NCBI GenBank assembly: GCA_030637965.1
Contig: DAOWFO010000005.1
Location: forward strand, 1 to 7,120
Length of the DNA stretch: 7,120 bases
Origin: Thermoplasmata archaeon
GTDB taxonomy: Archaea > Thermoplasmatota > E2 > DHVEG-1
Direction of reading: 5' to 3'
A program made the position numbers and the translations under genes. The notes beneath the pieces were generated by a model that searched no databases, was not told where the DNA came from, and saw only the letters and a program-made list of their open reading frames with translations. Every line of letters starts with the position of its first letter. The stretch's first letter is position 1. Of this stretch, positions 1 to 6,110 are shown one piece after another.

Positions 1-373
1 CATCAAAGTATTGGTTAAGCTCAAATTTTATAAGTATATTGTTAGTATTATCTTTTGGTGTATTGGTAATAATACATTTTTTATTATCATTTAGTTTGTC
101 GAGTGTAGATTTTACATTTGGATATAATTTCACCTCATTCAGATTTTGCTCATATAAAATATTACAGACTGCTACTGCCCTCTGGTCTATACCAATTAAA
201 TTTAAAGTATCATGAAGGTCATGTCCCCAATAATTTTCAATGAAATTGTCTCGTGTTATCATCTTATGATTAAATTGATCCAAGGCAATATTTAGTGAAG
301 CCAACCATGCATCAACAGAGTCAATAAGCACACCATCCAGGTCAAATAAAATTGCTTCTGGCTTAATCTTCAT
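1..373 (-). CDS. HAD-superfamily hydrolase, phosphoglycolate phosphatase-like (partial, C-terminus off the left edge)
   Basis: Reading leftwards from an ATG at 373, 124 complete codons are open to the window edge. The protein begins MKIKPEAILFDLDGVLIDS. D11 and D13 of the DLDG motif are the expected nucleophile and general acid of a haloacid-dehalogenase phosphatase. The stretch IITNTPK (T103) fits HAD motif II. The segment between, about residues 18-85, would be the helical cap, as in the Gph/PpaX phosphatases. Motifs III and IV lie beyond the edge. By family it should be a cytosolic Mg-dependent phosphatase of a small phosphorylated metabolite, but the substrate cannot be read from this part. 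It is divergent from the YjbQ-family gene across about 100 bases, and a TATA-like box stands about 26 bases before its ATG, consistent with a leaderless transcript. I see no Shine-Dalgarno sequence. Confidence 0.85.
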   Translation of the reverse strand, partial: MKIKPEAILFDLDGVLIDSVDAWLASLNIALDQFNHKMITRDNFIENYWGHDLHDTLNLIGIDQRAVAVCNILYEQNLNEVKLYPNVKSTLDKLNDNKKCIITNTPKDNTNNILIKFELNQYFD

Positions 374-395
374 ATTATACTTACCAAACCTTGTG

Positions 396-403
396 TATCT
401 AAA
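396..403 (-). promoter_or_regulatory. TATA-like box for the HAD hydrolase gene
   Basis: On the minus strand this reads TTTAGATA, centred 26 bases before the A of the ATG at 373. That is the spacing expected for an archaeal TATA box when transcription starts at or next to the start codon. The site lies in the 107-base divergent spacer shared with the YjbQ-family gene. Confidence 0.45.
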
Positions 404-440
404 TGTTCTACAAAAATGTTATCTAGGAAATCAAAATAAT

Positions 441-456
441 TTTTAAATGATATAAA
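441..456 (+). promoter_or_regulatory. TATA-like region for the yjbQ-hydrolase genes
   Basis: Two A+T boxes, TTTTAAAT (441-448) and ATATAAA (450-456), lie in the divergent spacer. The first is centred about 27 bases before the GTG at 472, the second about 28 bases before the ATG at 481. Both possible starts are therefore compatible with a leaderless transcript, and the box does not decide between them. Confidence 0.4.
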
Positions 457-471
457 CATACTATTTATGTT

Positions 472-894
472 GTGAATTATATGTTTGAATTGAAGGTTGT
501 TTCAAATAAGAGAAATGAAATGATTGATATTACCAGAGAGGTGCAAAATTTTGTAGATCGAAAAAATCTTCAAAAGGGTCATTTGATTGTCTATGTGCCT
601 CATACAACGGCTGGAATTACAATAAATGAAGGCGCGGATCCAAGCGTACAGCGTGACATCATTGCGACATTGAAAATAATCATTCCCGAAAGAGGGGATT
701 ATCATCATTCTGAGGGAAATAGCGATGCTCATATTAAAGCAAGTCTTTTTGGATCATCAGTGACTATTCTTGTAGAAGATAATAGATTGATTTTAGGCAC
801 TTGGCAACATATTTTTTTCTATGAGGGTGATGGACCAAGAAATCGTATTGTATATTTGGATTTTATGCCTCGTTATGTATCGGTGAAAACATGA
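472..894 (+). CDS. yjbQ: YjbQ/UPF0047 family protein
   Basis: A 140-residue protein from GTG 472, or 137 from the ATG at 481, which gives MFELKVVSNKRNEMIDIT, a more usual family N-terminus. Family marks are PHTTAGITINEGADPSV (H44), the HHSEGNSDAHIKASLFG segment (H78, H79, H87) and GTWQ (109-112). The conserved histidines and acidic residues form the metal or active-site pocket in this fold. The length matches the family. Databases often label these proteins 'secondary thiamine-phosphate synthase' because some members complement thiamine mutants; the physiological role is unsettled. It is a soluble cytosolic protein. Its TGA stop overlaps the next ATG as ATGA, so the following hydrolase is probably translationally coupled. 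I see no Shine-Dalgarno sequence before either start. Confidence 0.9.
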   Translation: MNYMFELKVVSNKRNEMIDITREVQNFVDRKNLQKGHLIVYVPHTTAGITINEGADPSVQRDIIATLKIIIPERGDYHHSEGNSDAHIKASLFGSSVTILVEDNRLILGTWQHIFFYEGDGPRNRIVYLDFMPRYVSVKT

Positions 895-1433
895 TTTATT
901 ACATCCATGGGTATTTATCGGATCCAGAAAGTACAAAGGGGATATTGCTTAAAGATAAATTGAACGTAAAACCTATCAAATATCGCGATTGTAAACCTGA
1001 AAATCTAGATATAGCTGAATGTTTAAATCGTATATATACTGAGATAAAAAATGATAGAAAAGTCGTTTTAATAGGTTCATCGATGGGTGGTTTTCTAGCC
1101 ACAAAAACAGCTCTTATGCATACAAACGTTAAAAAACTTATACTACTCAATCCTGCAATAATCCCACCAAAGGTTGATATTGATACAATTCAAGGTATGC
1201 CTAAAAGGATACTAATTGATATGAAAGATAATCTTCTTTTCGAATGTAAATTAGAAGCTGAAATTTTTATACTATTAGGCACAGAAGATGATGTTATTCC
1301 TTGCTATTTGAGCATAGAGTTTGCTAAAGCACAGGAGGCAAATGTAAAATTTTATCACGACGACCATCGTTTTTCTAAAATTACCAATAATCTTCCAGAT
1401 ATTATTACTAAAATCATAGACCAAAAGAATTAA
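891..1433 (+). CDS. Small alpha/beta hydrolase, YqiA/UPF0227-like esterase
   Basis: A 180-residue protein starting MIYYIHGYLSDPES. HG at 6-7 is the oxyanion-side HG motif after the first strand. GSSMGG (62-67) is the nucleophile elbow, with S64 the probable catalytic serine. GTEDDVIP (130-137) carries the acid, most likely D133, and DDHRF carries H159. The Ser-Asp-His triad is thus in normal order in a minimal, capless fold of the YqiA type (about 190 residues). There is no signal peptide or membrane segment, so it should act in the cytosol. The E. coli relative hydrolyses short acyl esters or thioesters in vitro; the natural substrate is unknown. The ATG overlaps the stop of the YjbQ-family gene, which implies co-expression. 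rfcS follows after 32 bases with no clear promoter between. Confidence 0.82.
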   Translation: MIYYIHGYLSDPESTKGILLKDKLNVKPIKYRDCKPENLDIAECLNRIYTEIKNDRKVVLIGSSMGGFLATKTALMHTNVKKLILLNPAIIPPKVDIDTIQGMPKRILIDMKDNLLFECKLEAEIFILLGTEDDVIPCYLSIEFAKAQEANVKFYHDDHRFSKITNNLPDIITKIIDQKN

Positions 1434-1465
1434 TCATTAGAATTCATTACAGGTTTGGTTTTACA

Positions 1466-2431
1466 ATGGAGGATATTTGGATAGAGAAATACCGACCAAA
1501 AACACTTGATGAGGTCGCAGGTCAAAATGAAATAATTGAAAGATTGAAATCTTGTGTAAAAACAAAGAACGTGCCGCATCTTATTTTTGCAGGACCAGCA
1601 GGTACTGGAAAAACTTCAAGTGCTCTTGCACTTTCAAGAGAATTATTCGGGGACACATGGAGACAAAATTTTAATGAATTAAATGCTAGTGATGAACGAG
1701 GAATTAATATTATAAGGGGAAAAATTAAAGAATTTGCAAGAACTGCACCTATTGGAAAAAATCAATTTAAAATAATATTTCTGGATGAGGCAGATTCTTT
1801 AACAAATGATGCTCAAGCAGCTCTTAGAAGAACAATAGAAAAATATACACATATTTGTAGATTCATTCTTTCAGTGAATTATTCCTCAAAAATTATTGAG
1901 CCTATTCAATCACGATGTAATGTTTTTAGATTTGGTCCAATAAAACCAGATGATATTCAAAAATACATTAGGAAAATTGCTACAAAAGAAAACCTAGAAA
2001 TTACACCAGATGGTCTTGAAACCCTCATCTTTGTAGCTCGCGGAGATCTTAGAAAAGCAATAAATGTTTTGCAAGTGGCGGCATCATTAAGAAAAAAGAT
2101 AACTGCAGAGCTATTATATGAAACTAGCTCTACTGCAAAACCGGAGGATGTAAAATCTTTAATTAGCTATGCCTTGTCGGGAGATTTTATGGCAGCACGA
2201 AATCAACTATATGATCTACTTTTAAAATATGGATTAAGTGGAGAAGATATAATAAAACAAATACATCAAACAATTTTTGATCTTGCAATCTCAGATGAAA
2301 GCAAAGTAAGACTCATAGAAAAAACCGGGGAAACAGAATTCAGATTAATTGAAGGAAGTAATGAACATATACAATTAGAATCATTGCTTGCACAGTTTGC
2401 ACTTGAAGGAGGAAAATTAAAGCATCTTTGA
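1466..2431 (+). CDS. rfcS: Replication factor C small subunit (clamp loader)
   Basis: A 321-residue AAA+ ATPase that, with RfcL, opens and loads the PCNA ring at primer-template junctions. The N-terminus WIEKYRPKTLDEVAGQ is the RFC box. Walker A is GPAGTGKT (K49), Walker B is FLDEAD (106-110). N138 is sensor 1, SRC at 149-151 holds the arginine finger used by the neighbouring subunit, and GDLRKAIN (R196) is sensor 2. The rest is the helical collar domain. The length is normal and there is no intein, which does occur in some archaeal rfcS genes. The ATG is fixed by the RFC-box N-terminus; no clear Shine-Dalgarno or TATA box lies in the 32-base gap, so read-through from the hydrolase gene is likely. 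The large subunit is not in the window. The last 15 bases overlap the convergent cyclic-DPG synthetase-like gene. Confidence 0.97.
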   Translation: MEDIWIEKYRPKTLDEVAGQNEIIERLKSCVKTKNVPHLIFAGPAGTGKTSSALALSRELFGDTWRQNFNELNASDERGINIIRGKIKEFARTAPIGKNQFKIIFLDEADSLTNDAQAALRRTIEKYTHICRFILSVNYSSKIIEPIQSRCNVFRFGPIKPDDIQKYIRKIATKENLEITPDGLETLIFVARGDLRKAINVLQVAASLRKKITAELLYETSSTAKPEDVKSLISYALSGDFMAARNQLYDLLLKYGLSGEDIIKQIHQTIFDLAISDESKVRLIEKTGETEFRLIEGSNEHIQLESLLAQFALEGGKLKHL

Positions 2432-3748
2432 AATGAAGTTATCTACAATTTTTTCTAATTCCTTAGAAGTTTCTTCTCCTACGCTGTAACTTACCCGAAT
2501 TATTGGTTTATTTACTTTTAATATGCGTTTTAGATCAATTGGGGTTCCACTTATTACAACTTCACATTCAGCATTGTTAATAGTTTCTTCTAGTTCACTT
2601 ATTTGCTTCTTGCCATAGCCCATGGCTGGAAGAACTTTTGTTAGGTTATTGTATTTATTGAACGTTTCTTTTATTGAACCGACTGCAAAATCTCTCGGAT
2701 CTATTATTTCTCTTGCATTATTATCATTTGCAGCAATAGTACCTGCCCCAAAATTCATATTACCATGAGTAACCGTGGGTCCATCTTCAATTACAAGAAC
2801 CTTTTTACCTGAAATTAAATCACCATGTTCAGCAATTACTGATGAAATACCTTCAATAATTTGTGCTGAAGAATTTACTTTTTTTACGTTTTTATAAACA
2901 GTTTCAATGTTCTCCTTACTTGCAGTATTAACCTTATTAATTATAATAATATTTGCAGATATTGTGTTAACTCCACCAGGATAATAAGATATTTCATGGC
3001 CTGGACGATGAGGATCAGCAAGGGTGATTAATAAATCTGGCTTGTAAAATGAGAAGTCATTATTGCCACCATCCCAAATAATTACATCTGCTTCTTTTTC
3101 TGCTTCATCCAAGATTTTTTTATAGTCGATACCAGCAAATATTACTCCATCCATGTCAATGTAAGGTTCATATTCCTCTCTTTCCTCAATTGTACAGTTG
3201 GCTTTATTTAAATCATCATAGTTTGCAAAGCGTTGATATATTTGTTTTGTCAGATCTGAATCATAAGGCATAGGGTGTCTGATAGAAGCAACTTTAAGAC
3301 CTTTCTTACGTAATATTTCAAATATTTTCCTGGATACTTGTGATTTTCCACATCCTGTTCTAACTGCACATACGGCAATAATTGGTTTATTTGATTTTAT
3401 CATAGTGTTTTCTGGTCCAAGTAATATAAAATCAGCACCTGCTGCATTTACCACAGCGGATTTTTCCATAACATATCTATATGGTATATCGCTATATGCA
3501 AAAACAACTTCATCAATATCATTTTCCTTTATTATTTTAGTTAGGTCCTCTTCTGGGTAGATAGGTATGCCATTTGGATATAGTTTACCTGATAGTTCAT
3601 GAGGATATTCTCGACCGGCAATATCAGGTATTTGTGTTGCTGTAAAAGCTACAACCTCATATTCTTCATTTCCTCTATAGTAAACATTGAAGTTATGAAA
3701 ATCTCTGCCAGCTGCACCCATTATAATTACTTTCTTTTTTTCAGTCAT
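2417..3748 (-). CDS. Cyclic 2,3-diphosphoglycerate synthetase-family P-loop protein
   Basis: A 443-residue protein. Residues 1-120 form a Rossmann-like domain beginning KVIIMGAAGRDFHNFN. The P-loop is AVRTGCGKSQ (128-137, K135), followed by DGGNNDFSFYKPDLLITLADPHRPGHE and by IEDGPTVTHGNMNFGAGTIAA, both typical of the family. The methanogen enzyme CpgS closes 2,3-bisphosphoglycerate to the cyclic anhydride with ATP, making an osmolyte and phosphate store. Homologues are widespread in archaea and bacteria not known to hold cyclic DPG, so the reaction here is unproven. It is cytosolic, with no signal or membrane segment. It lies 91 bases downstream of the dehydrogenase gene, with a T-rich terminator and its own promoter between. 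On the minus strand GAGG (3758-3761) sits nine bases before the ATG and may be a ribosome binding site. Its end overlaps rfcS tail to tail. Confidence 0.85.
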   Translation of the reverse strand: MTEKKKVIIMGAAGRDFHNFNVYYRGNEEYEVVAFTATQIPDIAGREYPHELSGKLYPNGIPIYPEEDLTKIIKENDIDEVVFAYSDIPYRYVMEKSAVVNAAGADFILLGPENTMIKSNKPIIAVCAVRTGCGKSQVSRKIFEILRKKGLKVASIRHPMPYDSDLTKQIYQRFANYDDLNKANCTIEEREEYEPYIDMDGVIFAGIDYKKILDEAEKEADVIIWDGGNNDFSFYKPDLLITLADPHRPGHEISYYPGGVNTISANIIIINKVNTASKENIETVYKNVKKVNSSAQIIEGISSVIAEHGDLISGKKVLVIEDGPTVTHGNMNFGAGTIAANDNNAREIIDPRDFAVGSIKETFNKYNNLTKVLPAMGYGKKQISELEETINNAECEVVISGTPIDLKRILKVNKPIIRVSYSVGEETSKELEKIVDNFISKML

Positions 3749-3773
3749 AGATTAAATCCTCAATCTCTCACGG

Positions 3774-3793
3774 GTATAAAATCCCCATTTAAA
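3774..3793 (-). promoter_or_regulatory. Promoter of the cyclic-DPG synthetase-like gene (two TATA-like boxes)
   Basis: On the minus strand TTTAAATG (3786-3793) and TTTTATAC (3774-3781) lie before the ATG at 3748. The nearer box, centred about 29 bases away, would give an almost leaderless message. The farther one would give a leader of about 15 bases that just includes GAGG. Which is used cannot be told from sequence. Confidence 0.4.
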
Positions 3794-3804
3794 GATTTTT
3801 CTAG

Positions 3805-3823
3805 GAAAAATAAAAAAGAAAAA
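3805..3823 (-). terminator. T-rich terminator after the dehydrogenase gene
   Basis: Downstream of the dehydrogenase stop (3840) the minus strand carries runs of five, six and five T separated by single bases. Oligo-T tracts without a hairpin are the usual intrinsic archaeal terminator. The tract lies before the TATA-like boxes of the next gene, so the two genes are probably separate transcripts. Confidence 0.5.
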
Positions 3824-3839
3824 TGGTTTTTTGTAATTC

Positions 3840-4964
3840 TTAATTTCCCTCAAACTTTTTTGATATTTCTTCAGCAACTTCTAATGATGTATTACACCCA
3901 CCAATATCATATGTTTTTACCTTACCTTCTCTGATTACATTAGATATTGCCTGATCTAGTTTTTTAGCATTATTTTTCTCCCCGAGCCAGTCAAGCATTA
4001 GTTTAACTGATTGGATCATTGCTATTGGATTAACTTTATATTGACCAGCATATTTTGGTGCAGAGCCATGCGTTGGTTCAAAAACAGCGAAGTCATCGCC
4101 GATATTTCCACTAGCTGCAAATCCTAGACCACCAACAAGTTGGGCAGAAAGATCTGATATAATATCGCCAAACATATTGGATGATACTAAAACATCGTAA
4201 TCCTGTGGATTTTTTACAAGCCACATACACATAGCATCAACATTGGTTTCCCAAAATGTAATGTCAGAATATTTATTTGCAATCTTTCGTGCTTCTTGTA
4301 CCATCATCCCACTTGTTTCTCTGATGACATTAGGTTTTTCAATAAGTGTTACACTCTTACGGTTATGAACCCTTGCATATTCAAAGGCCTGACGGATAAT
4401 ATTTTGACAAGCTTTACGTGTAAAAATACGTAGAGAAATTGCAAGATCTTCTAATTGATTGTTATTAAATTTTTTCATTTTTTTATGAACACTTAGTGCT
4501 TTAAAAATTTCTTTAGGTACTGGATGAAATTCAACACCTGCATAAAGTCCCTCTGTATTCTCCCTAAAAACTACTAGGTCAATATCATCGCGATAATTTA
4601 ATGGATTTCCTTCAAATGCTTTACATGGTCGTAGATTTGTGTGAAGGTTAAATGTTTGTCTAAGTCTTACAATGGGGCTAGAATAAACAAAACCTTTGTT
4701 TCTAAGCTTGGGTGAAAGTTCCTTTTGTGCTTCTTGATTAGGTTTTGAGGTAATTGCACCAAATAGGCCGCAATCTGTTTCTTTCAGAAGATCTATGGTT
4801 CTTTTAGGTAATGGGTCTCCTTCCTTTTTCCAGAATTCCCACCCTATATCTCCGTATATATATTCAGCGTCAAGGTCAACGGTATCAAGAACGATTTTTG
4901 CAGCGTCCATTACATCGTTTCCCACACCATCTCCAGGTAACCAAGCTATATGATATTTTGCCAT
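3840..4964 (-). CDS. Isocitrate/isopropylmalate dehydrogenase family (beta-decarboxylating dehydrogenase)
   Basis: A 374-residue protein of the family that oxidatively decarboxylates isocitrate, 3-isopropylmalate or homoisocitrate. The substrate-site set is complete: R102 and R112 in RLRQTFNLHTNLRP, R134 and Y141 in RENTEGLYAG, K210 in EKPNVIRE, D243, and D267/D271 in NMFGDIISD. The cofactor loop HGSAPKYAG has K304 and Y305, the pair E. coli isocitrate dehydrogenase uses to hold the 2'-phosphate of NADP; NAD enzymes usually have Asp-Ile there. The size is nearer the isopropylmalate/homoisocitrate branch than the 416-residue E. coli enzyme. No leu or other TCA genes are adjacent, so the substrate is undecided. 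The promoter is a TATA-like box 28 bases before the ATG, consistent with a leaderless message. mptA ends 53 bases upstream on the same strand. Confidence 0.88.
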   Translation of the reverse strand: MAKYHIAWLPGDGVGNDVMDAAKIVLDTVDLDAEYIYGDIGWEFWKKEGDPLPKRTIDLLKETDCGLFGAITSKPNQEAQKELSPKLRNKGFVYSSPIVRLRQTFNLHTNLRPCKAFEGNPLNYRDDIDLVVFRENTEGLYAGVEFHPVPKEIFKALSVHKKMKKFNNNQLEDLAISLRIFTRKACQNIIRQAFEYARVHNRKSVTLIEKPNVIRETSGMMVQEARKIANKYSDITFWETNVDAMCMWLVKNPQDYDVLVSSNMFGDIISDLSAQLVGGLGFAASGNIGDDFAVFEPTHGSAPKYAGQYKVNPIAMIQSVKLMLDWLGEKNNAKKLDQAISNVIREGKVKTYDIGGCNTSLEVAEEISKKFEGN

Positions 4965-4988
4965 TGAAGGGGGGTAATCATAAGGTTA

Positions 4989-4996
4989 TTTTTAAA
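4989..4996 (-). promoter_or_regulatory. TATA-like box for the dehydrogenase gene
   Basis: TTTAAAAA on the minus strand is centred 28 bases before the ATG at 4964. The stretch between has no Shine-Dalgarno sequence (a run of C precedes the ATG), so initiation is probably leaderless or nearly so. Confidence 0.45.
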
Positions 4997-5009
4997 GGTT
5001 TTTAGCATG

Positions 5010-5016
5010 CAAAAAA
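5010..5016 (-). terminator. Oligo-T tract after mptA
   Basis: The minus strand carries a run of six T just after the mptA stop at 5018, and no hairpin is evident. It stands before the TATA-like box of the dehydrogenase gene and may end the mptA transcript. Confidence 0.3.
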
Positions 5017-5017
5017 T

Positions 5018-5896
5018 CTATTTTCTAAGTTCGCCAAGCGTTGTAATTCTTTCTGCAAAAGCATTGTGTTTATGAATTGATTCCTCACTTTCACTTTTGA
5101 CTACAACAAGCACATCATCTGGAAGCTTTTTATATTTCTTTAAAATTGCACCTAGAATATCTCTAACCACATCTTCAACAAATTTTGGATTTTTATGAGC
5201 GTTAAAAACAATTTCACCCTCCTCTTTTCGTTTTAAAATACCAAATGTAGGACTACTGAATGACTTTTCTGCAATATCAATCAAATCATTTGCATCTACT
5301 GATTTATTTTCACTTGGTACTTCAATCATTAAAGTTGTTATGTTCCGTTGGTTATGGGTTGGAGGTAAATCATTTTTTCCATAGTTGCCAATTTTTCTAA
5401 TAACTTCCATTGCACATGGACAGGCAGTCATTCCAATTACTTTTACACCTATTAGTTTTTTTACCATTCCTGTTTTTTCTGCTCGCGCTTCAGCTACAAG
5501 TTTATACGGTTCAAGACCCTTTTTACCAGATGGATAAATTCTATCTTGAAAATAGTCGGCCTCTGCTTTTATCTCAGAATAAGTTGCATAATCGTGTTTT
5601 TTAAGGAGGAGCATTGCTGTTTCAGAACAAAAAGTTTCAAGATCGGATACAGGTTTTTGAATATTCATGTCAATGATTTCTGATACCAGTTCAAGGTTTC
5701 TAGACATATGACTTCCCTTTTGAGATGCCGGAAGATCAACAAAAAGATCCATTTTTACTACCAGAGGGATTGTTTTATCTTTATCTGGTCTTTTTATATT
5801 TACAAGTTTTTTCACTCCAGTTACCCCCACTCTAGTTAACTTGAAATTTGAGAGCGAAGGGCCAGATTGAACATCTGGAAGATCTATAGATTTGAT
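5018..5896 (-). CDS. mptA: GTP cyclohydrolase MptA (GCYH-IB/FolE2 family), start codon uncertain
   Basis: MptA converts GTP to a 7,8-dihydroneopterin 2',3'-cyclic phosphate, the first step to the pterin of tetrahydromethanopterin-type cofactors. Archaeal members use Fe(II). From the first conventional start, GTG at 5830, the protein is 270 residues, with VGVTGVKKL, the DLFVDLP..KGSHMSRN segment (28-45), TACPCAMEV (C137, C139), PPTHNQRN (H159) and a C-terminal IHKHNAFAER. These include the family's metal and active-site Cys/His residues. That start is too short: upstream in the same frame lies LPDVQSGPSLSNFKLTR, the conserved N-terminal LPDVQ motif. The open frame runs up to a TGA at 5903-5905 with no ATG, GTG or TTG. 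GGTGA (5903-5907) stands six bases before ATC 5896, so I place the start there, giving 292 residues, near family length. A point mutation or sequence error in an ATG is the main alternative. Confidence 0.88.
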   Translation of the reverse strand: MKSIDLPDVQSGPSLSNFKLTRVGVTGVKKLVNIKRPDKDKTIPLVVKMDLFVDLPASQKGSHMSRNLELVSEIIDMNIQKPVSDLETFCSETAMLLLKKHDYATYSEIKAEADYFQDRIYPSGKKGLEPYKLVAEARAEKTGMVKKLIGVKVIGMTACPCAMEVIRKIGNYGKNDLPPTHNQRNITTLMIEVPSENKSVDANDLIDIAEKSFSSPTFGILKRKEEGEIVFNAHKNPKFVEDVVRDILGAILKKYKKLPDDVLVVVKSESEESIHKHNAFAERITTLGELRK

Positions 5897-5902
5897 GTTT
5901 AA

Positions 5903-5907
5903 TCACC
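5903..5907 (-). promoter_or_regulatory. Ribosome binding site for mptA (decides a non-standard start)
   Basis: The minus strand reads GGTGATT, complementary to the archaeal 16S rRNA 3' end. Six bases separate GGTGA from the in-frame ATC at 5896. The same GGTGA with the same spacing precedes the TTG start at 6150. The GTG at 5830 has no such site, which supports initiation upstream. Confidence 0.55.
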
Positions 5908-5927
5908 TACACTTTGAATAATCATCA

Positions 5928-5936
5928 TTAATATTA
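5928..5936 (-). promoter_or_regulatory. Possible TATA-like box for mptA
   Basis: TAATATTAA on the minus strand would place transcription initiation at about 5906-5909, leaving a very short leader that could include the ribosome binding site. The region is A+T rich, so the match is weak evidence. Confidence 0.25.
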
Positions 5937-6042
5937 ACGTTAGTGTTTAACCCAGTTTTGCAAAAGGAATCCTTATTTCAATACTTAAATTTTGATATAA
6001 AACTTTGTTTTGAAGCTTCCTAGATAAAACTTCTCGAGTCAT

Positions 6043-6067
6043 GTCTACGGTCTCTCGAGCCGTAGAC
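6043..6067. repeat. Inverted repeat around the anticodon loop, probable integrase core (att) site
   Basis: GTCTACGG (6043-6050) and CCGTAGAC (6060-6067) are perfect eight-base inverted copies, with a further T.G pair, around the seven-base loop CTCTCGA. A tRNA anticodon stem needs only five pairs, and pairing AGAC of the variable loop with GTCT upstream is not a tRNA feature. Two inverted half-sites around a 6-8 base overlap is the standard tyrosine-recombinase core, and anticodon-loop crossover is a known integration class. The integrase gene begins about 600 bases downstream. Confidence 0.55.
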
Positions 6068-6092
6068 TCGGGTTCAAATCCCGACGGGAGCA
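6043..6092 (+). pseudogene. tRNA-Glu(CTC) 3' part, 5' part not recognisable; probable integration-site remnant
   Basis: A normal tRNA 3' region: anticodon stem 6047-6051/6059-6063 around loop CTCTCGA (6052-6058, anticodon CTC at 6054-6056), four-base variable loop AGAC, T stem 6068-6072/6080-6084 with loop TTCAAAT, acceptor 3' strand CGGGAGC (6085-6091) and discriminator A6092. No CCA is encoded. The loop, variable loop and acceptor strand fit archaeal tRNA-Glu. The matching 5' acceptor GCTCCCG is absent. Two weak partners exist, GCTTCCT (6015-6021) and CTTCTCG (6030-6036), each pairing six of seven with G.U pairs. The first would leave a D arm without the invariant GG; the second leaves almost no D arm. 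A working tRNA is therefore unlikely. A CTC isoacceptor can be lost if tRNA-Glu(TTC) is present. A split-tRNA 3' half is a less likely alternative. Confidence 0.75.
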
Positions 6093-6096
6093 CTTA

Positions 6097-6108
6097 TTTA
6101 CTAGTAAA
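6097..6108. repeat. 12-base perfect palindrome, possible operator
   Basis: TTTACTAGTAAA is self-complementary and ends three bases before the TATA-like box of the gene at 6150, overlapping where TFB would bind. A dimeric DNA-binding protein could act here. No second copy is seen in the window. Confidence 0.3.
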
Positions 6109-6110
6109 AC

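Noticed and set aside
502..1150. Minus-strand ORFs of 76 and 83 residues opposite the YjbQ-family and hydrolase genes
   Set aside because: Both are complements of strongly supported coding regions and have no recognisable motifs or start signals.
3599..3934. A 111-residue plus-strand ORF across the spacer between the dehydrogenase and cyclic-DPG synthetase-like genes
   Set aside because: It is antisense to two well-supported genes over most of its length, its composition is F/L/Y-rich as expected of a shadow frame, and it matches no family I know.
5018..5830. mptA starting at GTG 5830
   Set aside because: It would drop the conserved LPDVQ segment encoded in frame upstream, and no ribosome binding site precedes it.
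5926..5953. Short A+T inverted repeats such as TTAATATTAA and AACGTT near the mptA promoter, as operators
   Set aside because: They are short and expected by chance in DNA this A+T rich; no paired or conserved arrangement is visible.
6043..6067. A rho-independent-like terminator hairpin
   Set aside because: The hairpin is explained by the tRNA anticodon arm and its extension, and no T run follows it.
6015..6092. A complete functional tRNA of 78 bases
   Set aside because: The acceptor has a mismatch and a wobble pair, the D region lacks the invariant GG and normal stem, and three extra bases stand before the anticodon stem.
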